28,897 nucleotides of DNA, from positions 1 to 28,897 of the forward strand of contig CAJUJL010000036.1 of assembly GCA_910586725.1 (NCBI GenBank). Reading direction: 5' to 3'. The notes below the pieces were generated by a model that was not told the origin of the DNA, searched no databases, and was given only the letters and a program-made list of their open reading frames with translations. Positions 21,911 to 28,897 of this stretch are shown piece after piece (position 1 is the first letter of the stretch; each line of letters begins with the position of its first letter). The translations under genes and the position numbers were made by a program. The stretch comes from an uncultured Lachnospiraceae bacterium (GTDB lineage: Bacteria; Bacillota; Clostridia; Lachnospirales; Lachnospiraceae).

Positions 21911-23830
21911 CTATGCTTTTGCCGCAGACGTTTTTTTCACGCCCTGCTGTTTGATGACAGGCTCCGCCTGTTCTTTTAATTCTTCTTTTTCCGGAATTGA
22001 GCCGATAATATTTTCCGCCAGCCAATCCATCGTCATAATTTCTTCCGGCGACAGGCTTTTATCCGGATCGTTTAGCACAATGCCGGACTGTGAATACAAA
22101 ATGCCGGAAAAAGGATTGAATACCTCCGAACAAATCGTGCTTTTTAAAAGCTCTACCAGACGCTTCGTCCCAATCGGCAGGTATTTGGAGGAAATGACGT
22201 CAATCACTCCTTCGGACATGCCCCACCAGTAGTTGATCGCCTTTACTTTGTCCGGATTGTCGTCGTATTTCCAGGTCCCTTCAAGAATCGCCCAGATCAG
22301 ATGTTCATAAAATTTCCCCCAATGCCATATCGGCATGGCCAGGTTCCTTGGACGCCCGTCTTCCATATGGTAAATTCCGAAAAACCGGGACGCTTCCTCC
22401 GGAATCACCAGATCACGCCCCGAAATACAGGAACAGGTGCTCTCCCTGATTTTATCCACGACGTCTATTTCTTTCTTGGTCGACCATTCCAGATAAACCT
22501 TCGCCCGCGGATTAATCATTTTCGCCCCAAGGGCAAATGCGTTGATATTGGCAATCGAACCGTAAATCGGATAATCGGCAATATAAGTCAGACGATTATT
22601 TTCAGCCATTGCCCCGGCAATCGCGCCCAACAGAAATTTTGCTTCGTACATTCTGGAATAATAAGTACGAATATAGCGATGGGACGTATTCAAAGAACAA
22701 TTTAAAATCTGCACCTGCGGATTCGCAATGGCGGCTTTCACGCTGGCCTGCACAAACGGAGGCGTCGTTGTAAAAATCAGCTTGCAGCCTGACGCAATTG
22801 CTTCGGCAATTAATCCGTCAATATTTTCCTGCGTCCCGTTTTCATAGGCAACCGTATGCACTTCTTCCGGAAACCGCTCTTCCAGATGAAGTCTGCCCAG
22901 CTCATGCGCATACGTCCACGCAGAAGTTCCCGGCGTTTTTTCATAAATAAATGCAATGTTGAGTTTCTTTGGCGTTGAAACATGCAGCAGATTGAGCAAA
23001 GACTTTTTTTTCTGGCTCGGCTTCATCTTCAAATCGATTTCCTGCTCTTCTTCCAGCAGCTCAAATTCTTCCCAGCTTTTTGCTATCAGATCCTTGATTT
23101 CATTGGTCGTCTTCTGGTCTACGGCATCGTATCCATACAATGTGATAAACGACAAAAAAGCGTCTCCCGGCGTAATCTTTAATTTGCCGCCTCCTTTTGC
23201 CTGGTATTCTGTGGCAAACCTCGTATAAATAGAGCTGAATTTTGTCAATTCATCTTTGTCCCAGACTTCGTCCGGTCCTTTTCCGACCGCTTCGTTTAGC
23301 TTTGCAAAATTTCCCTCCTGGGAAAACCAGATGTAATTGATCGGAGCCGTCTTGTAAAAATCAAGGAATTCGTAGTAAATCTTATTTTCTTTTTCCTGTG
23401 TGCGCTTTGGTATAATGCGGATTACATTGCCGGGAATCGAAACGGCTCCAAAATATTTCATCACGCTGACGCGTTTGTTTCCCTCTTCCACATAAAATTT
23501 ATTCATATATTCATAAGCCTTGATTGGCTCCCGTATGCCTTCCTCTACATGGCTTGTGCTTAACTCCGCCCATTTTGCGGCAAATTCCGTTGTTTCCCGC
23601 AGGATGGGCATAAAATTCCCCGCAAATGAACTGCTTCGGCCTACCGTTTTTGTTCCTGCAATCTGTTCCACCGGAATCTGCACCGTTCCCAGAGAGGATT
23701 CAGAATAAGAGCCTTTTTCCGGCATGATGTCGTCTAATACCATCAATGTCGGTTTTACTCCCCGAAGCATCCTTGACTGATAATCTTTCTTCCCTAATTT
23801 GAATGCTTTGCTGTAATCTTCTTTTCCCAT
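21911..23830 (-). CDS. ParB-like domain fused to a BMP/PnrA-type ligand-binding domain
   Basis: A 639-residue protein with two recognisable parts. Residues about 48-140 look like a ParB/sulfiredoxin-type N-domain: VQIPVEQIAGTKTVGR, then EEGIREPIKAYEY and YVEEGNKRVSV, where EGNKR (116-120) stands at the place of the ParB GERR box. Residues about 288-590 resemble the basic-membrane-protein (Med/PnrA) family of nucleoside-type substrate-binding proteins: KKLNIAFIYEKTPG, LIFTTTPPFVQA, FLLGAIAGAMA, IADYPIYGSIANINAFALGA and YWWGMSEGVIDV. There is no signal peptide or lipobox, so it should be cytoplasmic, unlike transporter-linked BMP proteins. The C-terminus is Lys/Ala-rich. GGAGG lies 6 nt before the ATG. 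Its function is unknown; a ligand-sensing role is inferred. The metallophosphoesterase gene follows closely. Confidence 0.75.
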   Translation of the reverse strand: MGKEDYSKAFKLGKKDYQSRMLRGVKPTLMVLDDIMPEKGSYSESSLGTVQIPVEQIAGTKTVGRSSSFAGNFMPILRETTEFAAKWAELSTSHVEEGIREPIKAYEYMNKFYVEEGNKRVSVMKYFGAVSIPGNVIRIIPKRTQEKENKIYYEFLDFYKTAPINYIWFSQEGNFAKLNEAVGKGPDEVWDKDELTKFSSIYTRFATEYQAKGGGKLKITPGDAFLSFITLYGYDAVDQKTTNEIKDLIAKSWEEFELLEEEQEIDLKMKPSQKKKSLLNLLHVSTPKKLNIAFIYEKTPGTSAWTYAHELGRLHLEERFPEEVHTVAYENGTQENIDGLIAEAIASGCKLIFTTTPPFVQASVKAAIANPQVQILNCSLNTSHRYIRTYYSRMYEAKFLLGAIAGAMAENNRLTYIADYPIYGSIANINAFALGAKMINPRAKVYLEWSTKKEIDVVDKIRESTCSCISGRDLVIPEEASRFFGIYHMEDGRPRNLAMPIWHWGKFYEHLIWAILEGTWKYDDNPDKVKAINYWWGMSEGVIDVISSKYLPIGTKRLVELLKSTICSEVFNPFSGILYSQSGIVLNDPDKSLSPEEIMTMDWLAENIIGSIPEKEELKEQAEPVIKQQGVKKTSAAKA

Positions 23831-23908
23831 AATTTCCTCCTGTAAACCTATCTATTCCAACCTCTTCGTCATTCAAAACATCCGGCGCTCCAGACGTCGG
23901 TAAAGGTA

Positions 23909-23943
23909 TTCTATAGATTACTCCATAGAACTGACGATGTCAA
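23909..23943 (-). promoter_or_regulatory. Promoter with flanking inverted repeat for the ParB-like/BMP gene
   Basis: A perfect -35 TTGACA (23943-23938), a 17-bp spacer and TAATCT (23920-23915, a weak -10) on the minus strand. TTCTAT (23930-23925) and ATAGAA (23914-23909) form a 6-bp inverted repeat bracketing the -10, a plausible operator position. Confidence 0.5.
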
Positions 23944-23966
23944 TTGTGCAGAATGCAGAATTGAAC

Positions 23967-23992
23967 GCCTGAAAAATACATATTTTTTAGGC
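23967..23992 (-). terminator. Possible terminator hairpin after the MGMT-fusion gene
   Basis: GCCT and AGGC with AAAAAT/ATTTTT arms form about 11-12 bp around a 4-nt loop, overlapping the stop codon. No proper T-run follows on the minus strand, so efficiency is doubtful. Confidence 0.35.
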
Positions 23993-24612
23993 TACATTCC
24001 ATACTTTTCCAAATCCACCCTGCCGTTTTTCACCTCTATCCCGTCTGCTTTTAAAAGCTTTGCCTGCTCTCCTTTTCCTCCGAACGCAAATTCTCCGGCC
24101 AGCTCTCCTTTGGCATTTACAACCCTGTAGCATGGGATTTGTTCCGGATCCGGATTTTTATGCAGCGCGTTTCCAACCGCCCTTGCCATCTTTTTATCCC
24201 CGGCAAGCTCTGCAATCTGCCCATACGTTGCAACCTTTCCCTTTGGAATTTTTTGAACTGCCTCGTAAATCCTTTTGGACGGGCTGTCCGTCAACAGATC
24301 ATAGCTTTCCGCAATCATCCTGCGGATTTCCGGATCCGGAACCGTTCCGTCCAATATAATCGTATTCCAGTGATCTTTATTGTGATGCCATCCCGGTATG
24401 ACCGACGCATAGGCATTCCGAAAAAAATCCCTCCATTCGGGATCCGTTTTCACATTTAGATTGATATAGCCGTTCCTTTCATACACCCACAGAAACGCCT
24501 TTCTGCTTCCCTTAATCCGCACAAGCTGCCAGTTATCGTCATGAAACGGCGCTTCCTGATACGTGTTTGGAAACGTCAGCCCGTATGCAATCGCTTCTTC
24601 TCTTGTTTTCAA
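23992..24612 (-). CDS. MmcQ/YjbR-like domain fused to an MGMT-family DNA-repair domain
   Basis: A 206-residue two-domain protein. Residues 1-105 resemble the MmcQ/YjbR fold (GLTFPNTYQEAPFHDDNWQ...NLNVKTDPEW...VIPGWHHNKDHWNTI). Residues about 112-195 are a methylguanine-methyltransferase-like DNA-binding domain, with VATYGQIAELAG, ARAVGNALHKNP and IPCYRVVNAKGE. The reactive-type Cys161 is kept but the usual PCHR reads PCYR, so methyl-acceptor activity is uncertain and an alkyltransferase-like or damage-sensing role is possible. The only available start is TTG 24612, since an in-frame TAA lies two codons upstream; the nearest ribosome-site-like GTGGAG is 12 nt away, a long gap. It is driven by a perfect consensus promoter. 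Confidence 0.82.
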   Translation of the reverse strand: MKTREEAIAYGLTFPNTYQEAPFHDDNWQLVRIKGSRKAFLWVYERNGYINLNVKTDPEWRDFFRNAYASVIPGWHHNKDHWNTIILDGTVPDPEIRRMIAESYDLLTDSPSKRIYEAVQKIPKGKVATYGQIAELAGDKKMARAVGNALHKNPDPEQIPCYRVVNAKGELAGEFAFGGKGEQAKLLKADGIEVKNGRVDLEKYGM

Positions 24613-24615
24613 CTC

Positions 24616-24636
24616 TTATTCACGCTCCACATTCAT
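24616..24636 (-). other. Six-codon leader frame just before the TTG start
   Basis: ATG AAT GTG GAG CGT GAA TAA lies between the promoter and the MGMT-fusion start. Its stop codon ends 3 nt before the TTG. It has no ribosome site of its own, so it may be chance. If translated, it could couple initiation at the weak TTG. Confidence 0.2.
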
Positions 24637-24657
24637 TTCAGATTTGATTTAAGTGAC

Positions 24658-24686
24658 ATTATAATGTGAAAAAAACCGACTGTCAA
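24658..24686 (-). promoter_or_regulatory. Perfect consensus sigma-A promoter for the MGMT-fusion gene
   Basis: TTGACA (24686-24681), exactly 17 bp, and TATAAT (24663-24658) on the minus strand: twelve of twelve consensus bases with optimal spacing and a T7 run in the spacer. Expected transcript start near 24651. Strong constitutive expression, or repression by something unseen, is implied. Confidence 0.88.
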
Positions 24687-24756
24687 CGATTACAGAACGA
24701 TGGAAAATGCTTAGAAGACAGAGAAGCAGAATTTGAGTGATGCGAATTTATAACGG

Positions 24757-24785
24757 TTGACTTGAAAGAAAGATTCAAAGATAAT
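24757..24785 (+). promoter_or_regulatory. Sigma-A promoter for the EFR1-family gene
   Basis: TTGACT (24757-24762), 17 bp and GATAAT (24780-24785) on the plus strand; each hexamer matches five of six. Expected start near 24792 leaves a leader of about 90 nt before ATG 24883. The two promoters in this 270-nt divergent gap are about 70 bp apart. Confidence 0.75.
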
Positions 24786-24882
24786 ATATGATATGCAACC
24801 GAAATCTAAATGCCGGCAGATTCCTGAAACAGTTTTTATCCGGAGGACCGTCTGCCCGCAACAGCATCTTGGGAGGGATCAA

Positions 24883-25671
24883 ATGATCGGAGTCTATTTT
24901 AGCGGCACAGGAAATTCTAAATACTGCATATATAAATTTTTGGAAGAATATCAAGGCAGCAGTCCGGCATATTCCATAGAACAGGACGAAACTGCAGCCC
25001 ATATAAAAAAGAACGACGAGATCGTCATAAGCTACCCCGTCCAGTTCAGCTGCATCCCCAAAATTTTGCATGATTACATCGTCGCAAACCAACAACTCTG
25101 GAAAGGGAAAAAGATTTTTATTCTTGCGACAATGGGACTTTTCAGCGGCGATGGCGCCGGCGTCCCCGCACGATTATTAAAAAAATACGGCGCCGTTATC
25201 ACCGGCGGCCTGCATCTGAAAATGCCCAACAGCATCAGTGACGACAGCCTCCTGAAAAGAAACCACAAGAAAAATCTTTTACTTATCAGAAACGCGGAAG
25301 CAAAAATTCACAAAGCCGTCATACAAATCCAAAACGGAAACCCGCCGCAGGAGGGACTTTGGATCTGGAACCAGATGGCCGGACTGTTCGGACAAAGGCT
25401 GTATTTTTCAAAAAAAACAAAGCTCTATACCGATGCGTTAAAAATCAATTCCGAAAAATGCACCGGATGCGGTTTGTGTAAAACGATATGTCCCATGCAT
25501 AATATCCAATTGGAAAATGGCGTCGCAGTTTCTGCAAATCGTTGTACCATGTGTTACCGCTGTGTCAACAAATGCCCCAAACAGGCAATTACGTTACTTG
25601 GAAAAAAAGTTATGCAGCGCTACGACATCAACCAATATCTTCCAAATTCAACGAAAGCCGGGAATCCCTGA
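24883..25671 (+). CDS. EFR1-family protein: flavodoxin-like domain plus 2x[4Fe-4S] ferredoxin
   Basis: Cytoplasmic redox protein of 262 residues and the only plus-strand gene. The N-terminal flavodoxin-like part begins IGVYFSGTGNSKY, the phosphate-binding loop for FMN, with a YPVQFSCIP segment at 51-59. The C-terminal ferredoxin part has two CxxCxxCxxxC clusters: Cys193/196/199/203 and Cys221/224/227/231. Such fused proteins are abundant in anaerobic Clostridia and are presumed to shuttle electrons; partners are not known. The frame is open from 24793, but GGGAGGG with a 5-nt gap marks ATG 24883, where the flavodoxin motif also begins. The stop codon lies in the loop of the convergent hairpin. 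Confidence 0.9.
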   Translation: MIGVYFSGTGNSKYCIYKFLEEYQGSSPAYSIEQDETAAHIKKNDEIVISYPVQFSCIPKILHDYIVANQQLWKGKKIFILATMGLFSGDGAGVPARLLKKYGAVITGGLHLKMPNSISDDSLLKRNHKKNLLLIRNAEAKIHKAVIQIQNGNPPQEGLWIWNQMAGLFGQRLYFSKKTKLYTDALKINSEKCTGCGLCKTICPMHNIQLENGVAVSANRCTMCYRCVNKCPKQAITLLGKKVMQRYDINQYLPNSTKAGNP

Positions 25672-25688
25672 TTCAAGGATTCCCGGCT
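25656..25688. terminator. Hairpin between convergent genes, possible bidirectional terminator
   Basis: AGCCGGGAATCC (25656-25667) pairs over 12 bp with GGATTCCCGGCT (25677-25688), loop of 9 nt. It sits between the converging EFR1 and alpha-galactosidase genes and probably stops both. Tails are only moderately T-rich on either strand (TTTCGTTGAATTT on the minus side), so the assignment relies on position and stem strength. Confidence 0.65.
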
Positions 25689-25698
25689 AAAATATTTG

Positions 25699-27882
25699 CT
25701 ATTTCACTTCCATAAAATGCATCTGATACGCCTGATAATCTCCCATTTTCACCGGAAGCGGAATGCCCGCTTCCATCAGAGCGTCGGCCGCATATACATT
25801 CCCGCTCGACTCCTCTTTGTACATGCATCCTTCTTTCAACCCTTTTAACCTGACGTAATTGACCGTCATATTTCCGTGTACATGCAGCACAACCGCATTG
25901 AAAAGCGCCTCGCTTCTGTCTTCCGAAACAAATTCCCATGCGCCGACTTCTTCTACGGTCGGGTCATTTAATCGATAATACAATCCGTTCTGGATCAAAT
26001 CCGCATACCGGCGGTATATTTTGATCTGCTCTTTTAATTCCTGTTTTTCTTCTTCGGAAAGCTGTTTTGGATCCAGCTCGTAGCCAAACGTCCCTGCCAT
26101 CGCAATCACGCCGCGGGTATGAAAGGGGGTAATTCGTCCCGTCTGGTGATTGGGTACGGCAGATACGTGTGACCCGACGGAGGAAACAGGATACCCAAAA
26201 GAGGTTCCATATTGAATGTTTACCCGGTCAAGGGCGTCTGTATTATCGCTGCACCAAATCTGCGGTGAATAATAAAGCATTCCCGCGTCAAACCTGCCGC
26301 CGCCGCCGCTGCATCCTTCCAAAAGCACGTTGGGATACCGCTGCACCAATCGTTCTAAAAAGTCATACAGCCCAAGTACATAGTCATAATATACTCTTCC
26401 CTGGTCTTTCGTTCCCTGGGAAAAACAATCGGAAAGGCTTCGGTTCATGTCAAATTTAATATATTCAATATTGCCCTGGTCCAACACTTCACACAGTCTG
26501 GTAAAAACGTAATCTACAACTTCTTTTCTGGAAAAATCCAGCACAAGCTGATTTCTTCCCCTTACTGGGCTTCGCCCAGGAATGGCAAGCGCCCAGTCCG
26601 GATGCGCGCGGAACAAATCGCTGTCTTCATTGACGGATTCCGGCTCAATCCAGATCCCAAATTTTAAACCAAGACCGTTAATTTTATCAATCAGAGAACC
26701 AAGCGGTTCTCCTAACTTCTCCTCATTTACATACCAGTCGCCCAGTCCGCTGTTGTCATCGTCCCGTTTTCCAAACCAGCCGTCGTCTAACACAAGCATT
26801 TCGATTCCAAGCTCGGCTGCATCCGCGGCAAGCCGGTAAATGGAATCGCCGTTAAAGTTAAAATACGATGCTTCCCAGCTGTTTAAAAGAATCGGCCGCG
26901 GACTCGTCTTATATTTCCCCCGGCAGAGATTCTTTCGAAAACAAGTATGCAGGTTCTGCGAGAGCTTTGCCAGTCCCTCTTTGCTGTAGCTTAAAACTAC
27001 TTCCGGAACAAAAAACTCTTCTCCCGCCTCAAGCGGATACGAAAACATCTCATCCGACAATCCAAGCTGCATACGGGTCTGGTTATACTGGTCTTTTTCC
27101 ACTTCGCCCTTGAAGCTTCCGCTGTACACAAACGACATGGCGTAACAGCTTCCCGCGTCTTCCGTCGTCTCATGCGCCGCCAGTATCATCATCGGATTGT
27201 ACTGATGGCTTGAAGTTCCTCTGCGGCTTTCAATCACCTGCGCCCCGTGGGCAACCGGAAGCCTCTGGACGTTGCGTTCCATGGCATGACGGCCGTAAAA
27301 ACAGATAAAATCATATTCTCCGCTTACAAAATCCAGACAGGCCGCCTGCGCTTTTTTCAGATAAATTTTCTTCATACCGCAGTTTTGTATGCGCGCGCTT
27401 CGCGTAATGATATTCAAATCCGCAAGCACGCCATAAAACAGCGTAATCCTCATATTTGTCACCGGATCCTCCAGATCGATTTCCAGTGTGTCGGCCTCCT
27501 CATTGCCGGCATAGACTGCCGGAAGCTTCGGCAGTCCGTATTTTCCTTTTGTAATGCGATGGCCCCTGTAGCGAAAATCGCATCCATAAGAGCCGTCCGC
27601 ATTCCGAATAATCACCGCGGGGCTTCTGTAATCTCCCGTTCCCTGGCACGGCAGCTCCTGGGGGAGAACGTCCATAGAATATGTACGGTCATTCCCTACG
27701 TCATTGGGATTCCCGGAAAATCCCCGGTCTGCAAACTGCAGCAGATAATCCATGTTCCCGCCGGTCTTTTTTCCATAATACAAATGCAGTAAAAATCCGT
27801 ACGCATCCACTTTCATCTGGTATGTTGCATCGTTTGTATGCAATGTAAAAATTTTGTCTTTCTCCTTATAAATAATGCTCAT
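25699..27882 (-). CDS. Alpha-galactosidase, glycoside hydrolase family 36
   Basis: Releases terminal alpha-galactose from melibiose, raffinose-type sugars or galacto-oligosaccharides. The 727-residue length is typical of the bacterial tetrameric GH36 group. An N-terminal beta-sandwich (about 1-320) precedes the catalytic barrel, with LLNSWEASYFNFN, VLDDGWFGKRDDDNSGLGDW, FGIWIEPESVN, the nucleophile Asp478 in YIKFDMNRS, EGCSGGGGRFD and the acid/base Asp546 in CSDNTDALDR. There is no signal peptide, so it acts inside the cell on imported sugar. ATG 27882 is chosen because AGGAGG lies 6 nt before it; the longer frame from 27945 runs through the intergenic repeats. It follows a sugar ABC permease gene, consistent with an msm/raf-type uptake operon. 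Confidence 0.95.
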   Translation of the reverse strand: MSIIYKEKDKIFTLHTNDATYQMKVDAYGFLLHLYYGKKTGGNMDYLLQFADRGFSGNPNDVGNDRTYSMDVLPQELPCQGTGDYRSPAVIIRNADGSYGCDFRYRGHRITKGKYGLPKLPAVYAGNEEADTLEIDLEDPVTNMRITLFYGVLADLNIITRSARIQNCGMKKIYLKKAQAACLDFVSGEYDFICFYGRHAMERNVQRLPVAHGAQVIESRRGTSSHQYNPMMILAAHETTEDAGSCYAMSFVYSGSFKGEVEKDQYNQTRMQLGLSDEMFSYPLEAGEEFFVPEVVLSYSKEGLAKLSQNLHTCFRKNLCRGKYKTSPRPILLNSWEASYFNFNGDSIYRLAADAAELGIEMLVLDDGWFGKRDDDNSGLGDWYVNEEKLGEPLGSLIDKINGLGLKFGIWIEPESVNEDSDLFRAHPDWALAIPGRSPVRGRNQLVLDFSRKEVVDYVFTRLCEVLDQGNIEYIKFDMNRSLSDCFSQGTKDQGRVYYDYVLGLYDFLERLVQRYPNVLLEGCSGGGGRFDAGMLYYSPQIWCSDNTDALDRVNIQYGTSFGYPVSSVGSHVSAVPNHQTGRITPFHTRGVIAMAGTFGYELDPKQLSEEEKQELKEQIKIYRRYADLIQNGLYYRLNDPTVEEVGAWEFVSEDRSEALFNAVVLHVHGNMTVNYVRLKGLKEGCMYKEESSGNVYAADALMEAGIPLPVKMGDYQAYQMHFMEVK

Positions 27883-27910
27883 TCTGTCCCTCCTGGTTTT
27901 TACATGATAG

Positions 27911-27952
27911 ATACACATACTTTTTGTGTATAAAAGGATACCCACAGGGTAT
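27911..27952 (-). repeat. Two small inverted repeats between the permease and alpha-galactosidase genes
   Basis: ATACACA/TGTGTAT (27911-27917 and 27925-27931, loop of 7) and ATACCC/GGGTAT (27938-27943 and 27947-27952, loop of 3) lie in the 88-nt gap. The second, read on the minus strand, is followed by CCTTTT and may be a weak partial terminator. The first may be an RNA-processing or regulator site. Neither resembles a clear cre box. Confidence 0.35.
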
Positions 27953-27970
27953 TACTTTGCATCAAAACAA

Positions 27971-28819
27971 CTATTTCACCGCGCCGTTTACGACACCGTT
28001 TAAGATCTGCTTCTGGCAGACGATGTAGAAAATTAAAATCGGAAGCAATGCAAGCAGGTAAGATGCAAATGCAAGATTATAATTGGTTCCAAACTGTGTC
28101 TGGAATGTCATCTGCGCCAGAGGCAGCGTATTCATTCCGCTTCCTGACATGATTACAAGCGGCGTCATCACATCATTCCAGACGCTGAGCGCCGTGATAA
28201 CGGCAACTGTCGCATGCATCGGCTTCATAATCGGAAAAATAACTTTCCAGAACGTCCGAAACGTCGTCGCTCCGTCGATTCTTGCCGCTTCTTCCAACGC
28301 TACCGGAATATTAACCAGATAGCCGGAATACAACATCAGGTTCATTGGCATATAAAATACCACATAGCAGAGGATTACGCCGACCACATTTGCAATGCCA
28401 AGCTTTGACGTCTGTTTTACAAGAGGCATCATTAAAATTGCAAACGGCACGAACATACCGCTGACCACATACATATAGACAAGGTTATACTTCTTGTTTC
28501 TCGCTTTGTTACGTCCCACCGCATAGCCAATCATGGAATGCAGAACAACGGAAAGCACAACGGTAACTGCCGTAATCATTAAGCTGTTAAATAACGAACG
28601 CCAGAAGTCTGTCACACGCATCGCCTCTTTGAAGTTTTCAAGGCTCCAGTGTTTTGGCAAAGAAAGAATTCCGGCAACGCTGTTTGTCATTTCCGACGGC
28701 TGCTTAAACGCAATGACAATCGTCATATACAGAGGAAATATGATCGTAATCAGTCCGGCAATTAAAAGAATGGTAACCGGCCAGTTAAATTTCTCTTTTA
28801 CTTTAACGTTCTCTTTCAT
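27971..28819 (-). CDS. Carbohydrate ABC transporter permease (MsmG/MalG-like)
   Basis: Inner-membrane permease of 282 residues with about six membrane helices, starting near residue 15 (WPVTILLIAGLITIIFPLYMT). The cytoplasmic EAA loop that contacts the ATPase is clear: EEAARIDGATTFRTFWKVIFPIMKP at about 184-208. The C-terminal ending NGVVNGAVK is typical of the CUT1 family. It should pair with the permease whose last codons lie just upstream. The alpha-galactosidase next door suggests that the cargo is an alpha-galactoside. AAGGAGG lies about 10 nt before the ATG. Confidence 0.92.
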   Translation of the reverse strand: MKENVKVKEKFNWPVTILLIAGLITIIFPLYMTIVIAFKQPSEMTNSVAGILSLPKHWSLENFKEAMRVTDFWRSLFNSLMITAVTVVLSVVLHSMIGYAVGRNKARNKKYNLVYMYVVSGMFVPFAILMMPLVKQTSKLGIANVVGVILCYVVFYMPMNLMLYSGYLVNIPVALEEAARIDGATTFRTFWKVIFPIMKPMHATVAVITALSVWNDVMTPLVIMSGSGMNTLPLAQMTFQTQFGTNYNLAFASYLLALLPILIFYIVCQKQILNGVVNGAVK

Positions 28820-28869
28820 TATAACTGCTCCTCCTTTTTACCTGTATAGCCTCTCGGATTCTCCAGCCC

Positions 28870-28896
28870 TTATTTTCTGCGGCTTTCAAATCCCGT
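28870..28896 (-). CDS. 3' end of the preceding gene, probably the partner sugar permease (partial)
   Basis: One minus-strand frame enters from the right edge, encodes TGFESRRK and stops at TAA 28872-28870, about 50 nt before the next start. A basic tail fits the C-terminus of an MsmF-type permease, and operon logic predicts that gene here. Eight residues are not enough to be sure, and another frame stops even sooner. Confidence 0.35.
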   Translation of the reverse strand, partial: TGFESRRK

Positions 28897-28897
28897 T

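Noticed and set aside
21894..22025. N-terminal extension of the small metallophosphoesterase
   Set aside because: It overlaps the end of the upstream gene and is basic and low in similarity; the conserved MKILAISDEES and a ribosome site are at 21893.
24793..24882. N-terminal extension of the EFR1-family protein
   Set aside because: No ribosome site at 24793 and no similarity; GGGAGGG and the flavodoxin motif both place the start at 24883.
27247..27792. Plus-strand frame of 181 codons inside the alpha-galactosidase gene
   Set aside because: Antisense shadow of a conserved gene with no ribosome site or recognisable domain.

Overview
The window reads as chromosomal DNA of an anaerobic, spore-former-type Gram-positive bacterium, most likely a Lachnospiraceae member (Clostridium cluster XIVa). 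The reasons are GatCAB-dependent tRNA amidation, a BceRS/BceAB module, a clostridial S8 peptidase, an EFR1-type flavodoxin-ferredoxin, strong AGGAGG ribosome sites and sigma-A promoters. No rRNA, tRNA, CRISPR array, insertion sequence or prophage gene was seen. All genes except one (24883-25671) lie on the minus strand, so the text below follows transcription from high to low coordinates.

Right end (28897-25699): the last codons of a probable sugar permease, a second sugar ABC permease and a GH36 alpha-galactosidase form the end of an alpha-galactoside uptake operon. It converges on the lone plus-strand gene, an EFR1-family protein. That gene is divergent from an MmcQ/YjbR-MGMT fusion with a perfect TTGACA-N17-TATAAT promoter.

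Middle (23830-17746): a cytoplasmic ParB-like/BMP fusion protein is followed by a small metallophosphoesterase. Next come a promoter, a structured leader with an intrinsic terminator, and gatC-gatA-gatB. Between gatB and the next gene is a striking intergenic region. It holds five DnaA-box-like 9-mers, three of them in tandem at exact 11-bp steps, a perfect 10-bp inverted repeat and a good promoter. This region feeds a divergent ClpX paralogue and an S8 subtilisin-like protease, followed by a methyl-accepting chemotaxis protein with its own promoter and terminator.

Left (12283-1): carA-carB have a promoter and a leader carrying a T10 tract. A secreted coiled-coil SleB/CwlJ-type hydrolase, a membrane metallophosphoesterase, a BceR-like regulator, a BceS-like kinase and CutC follow without an obvious terminator. 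A bceAB-like transporter pair comes next, behind a BceR-like operator and an attenuator-like hairpin. The window ends in the first codons of another gene (possibly argG).

The most interesting items are the DnaA-box array ahead of a ClpX paralogue that lacks the RKH loop, the ParB-like/BMP fusion, the gatCAB leader, and the insertion of cutC between the two-component system and transporter of a Bce module. All functional calls rest on motif recognition by eye; no database search was run.
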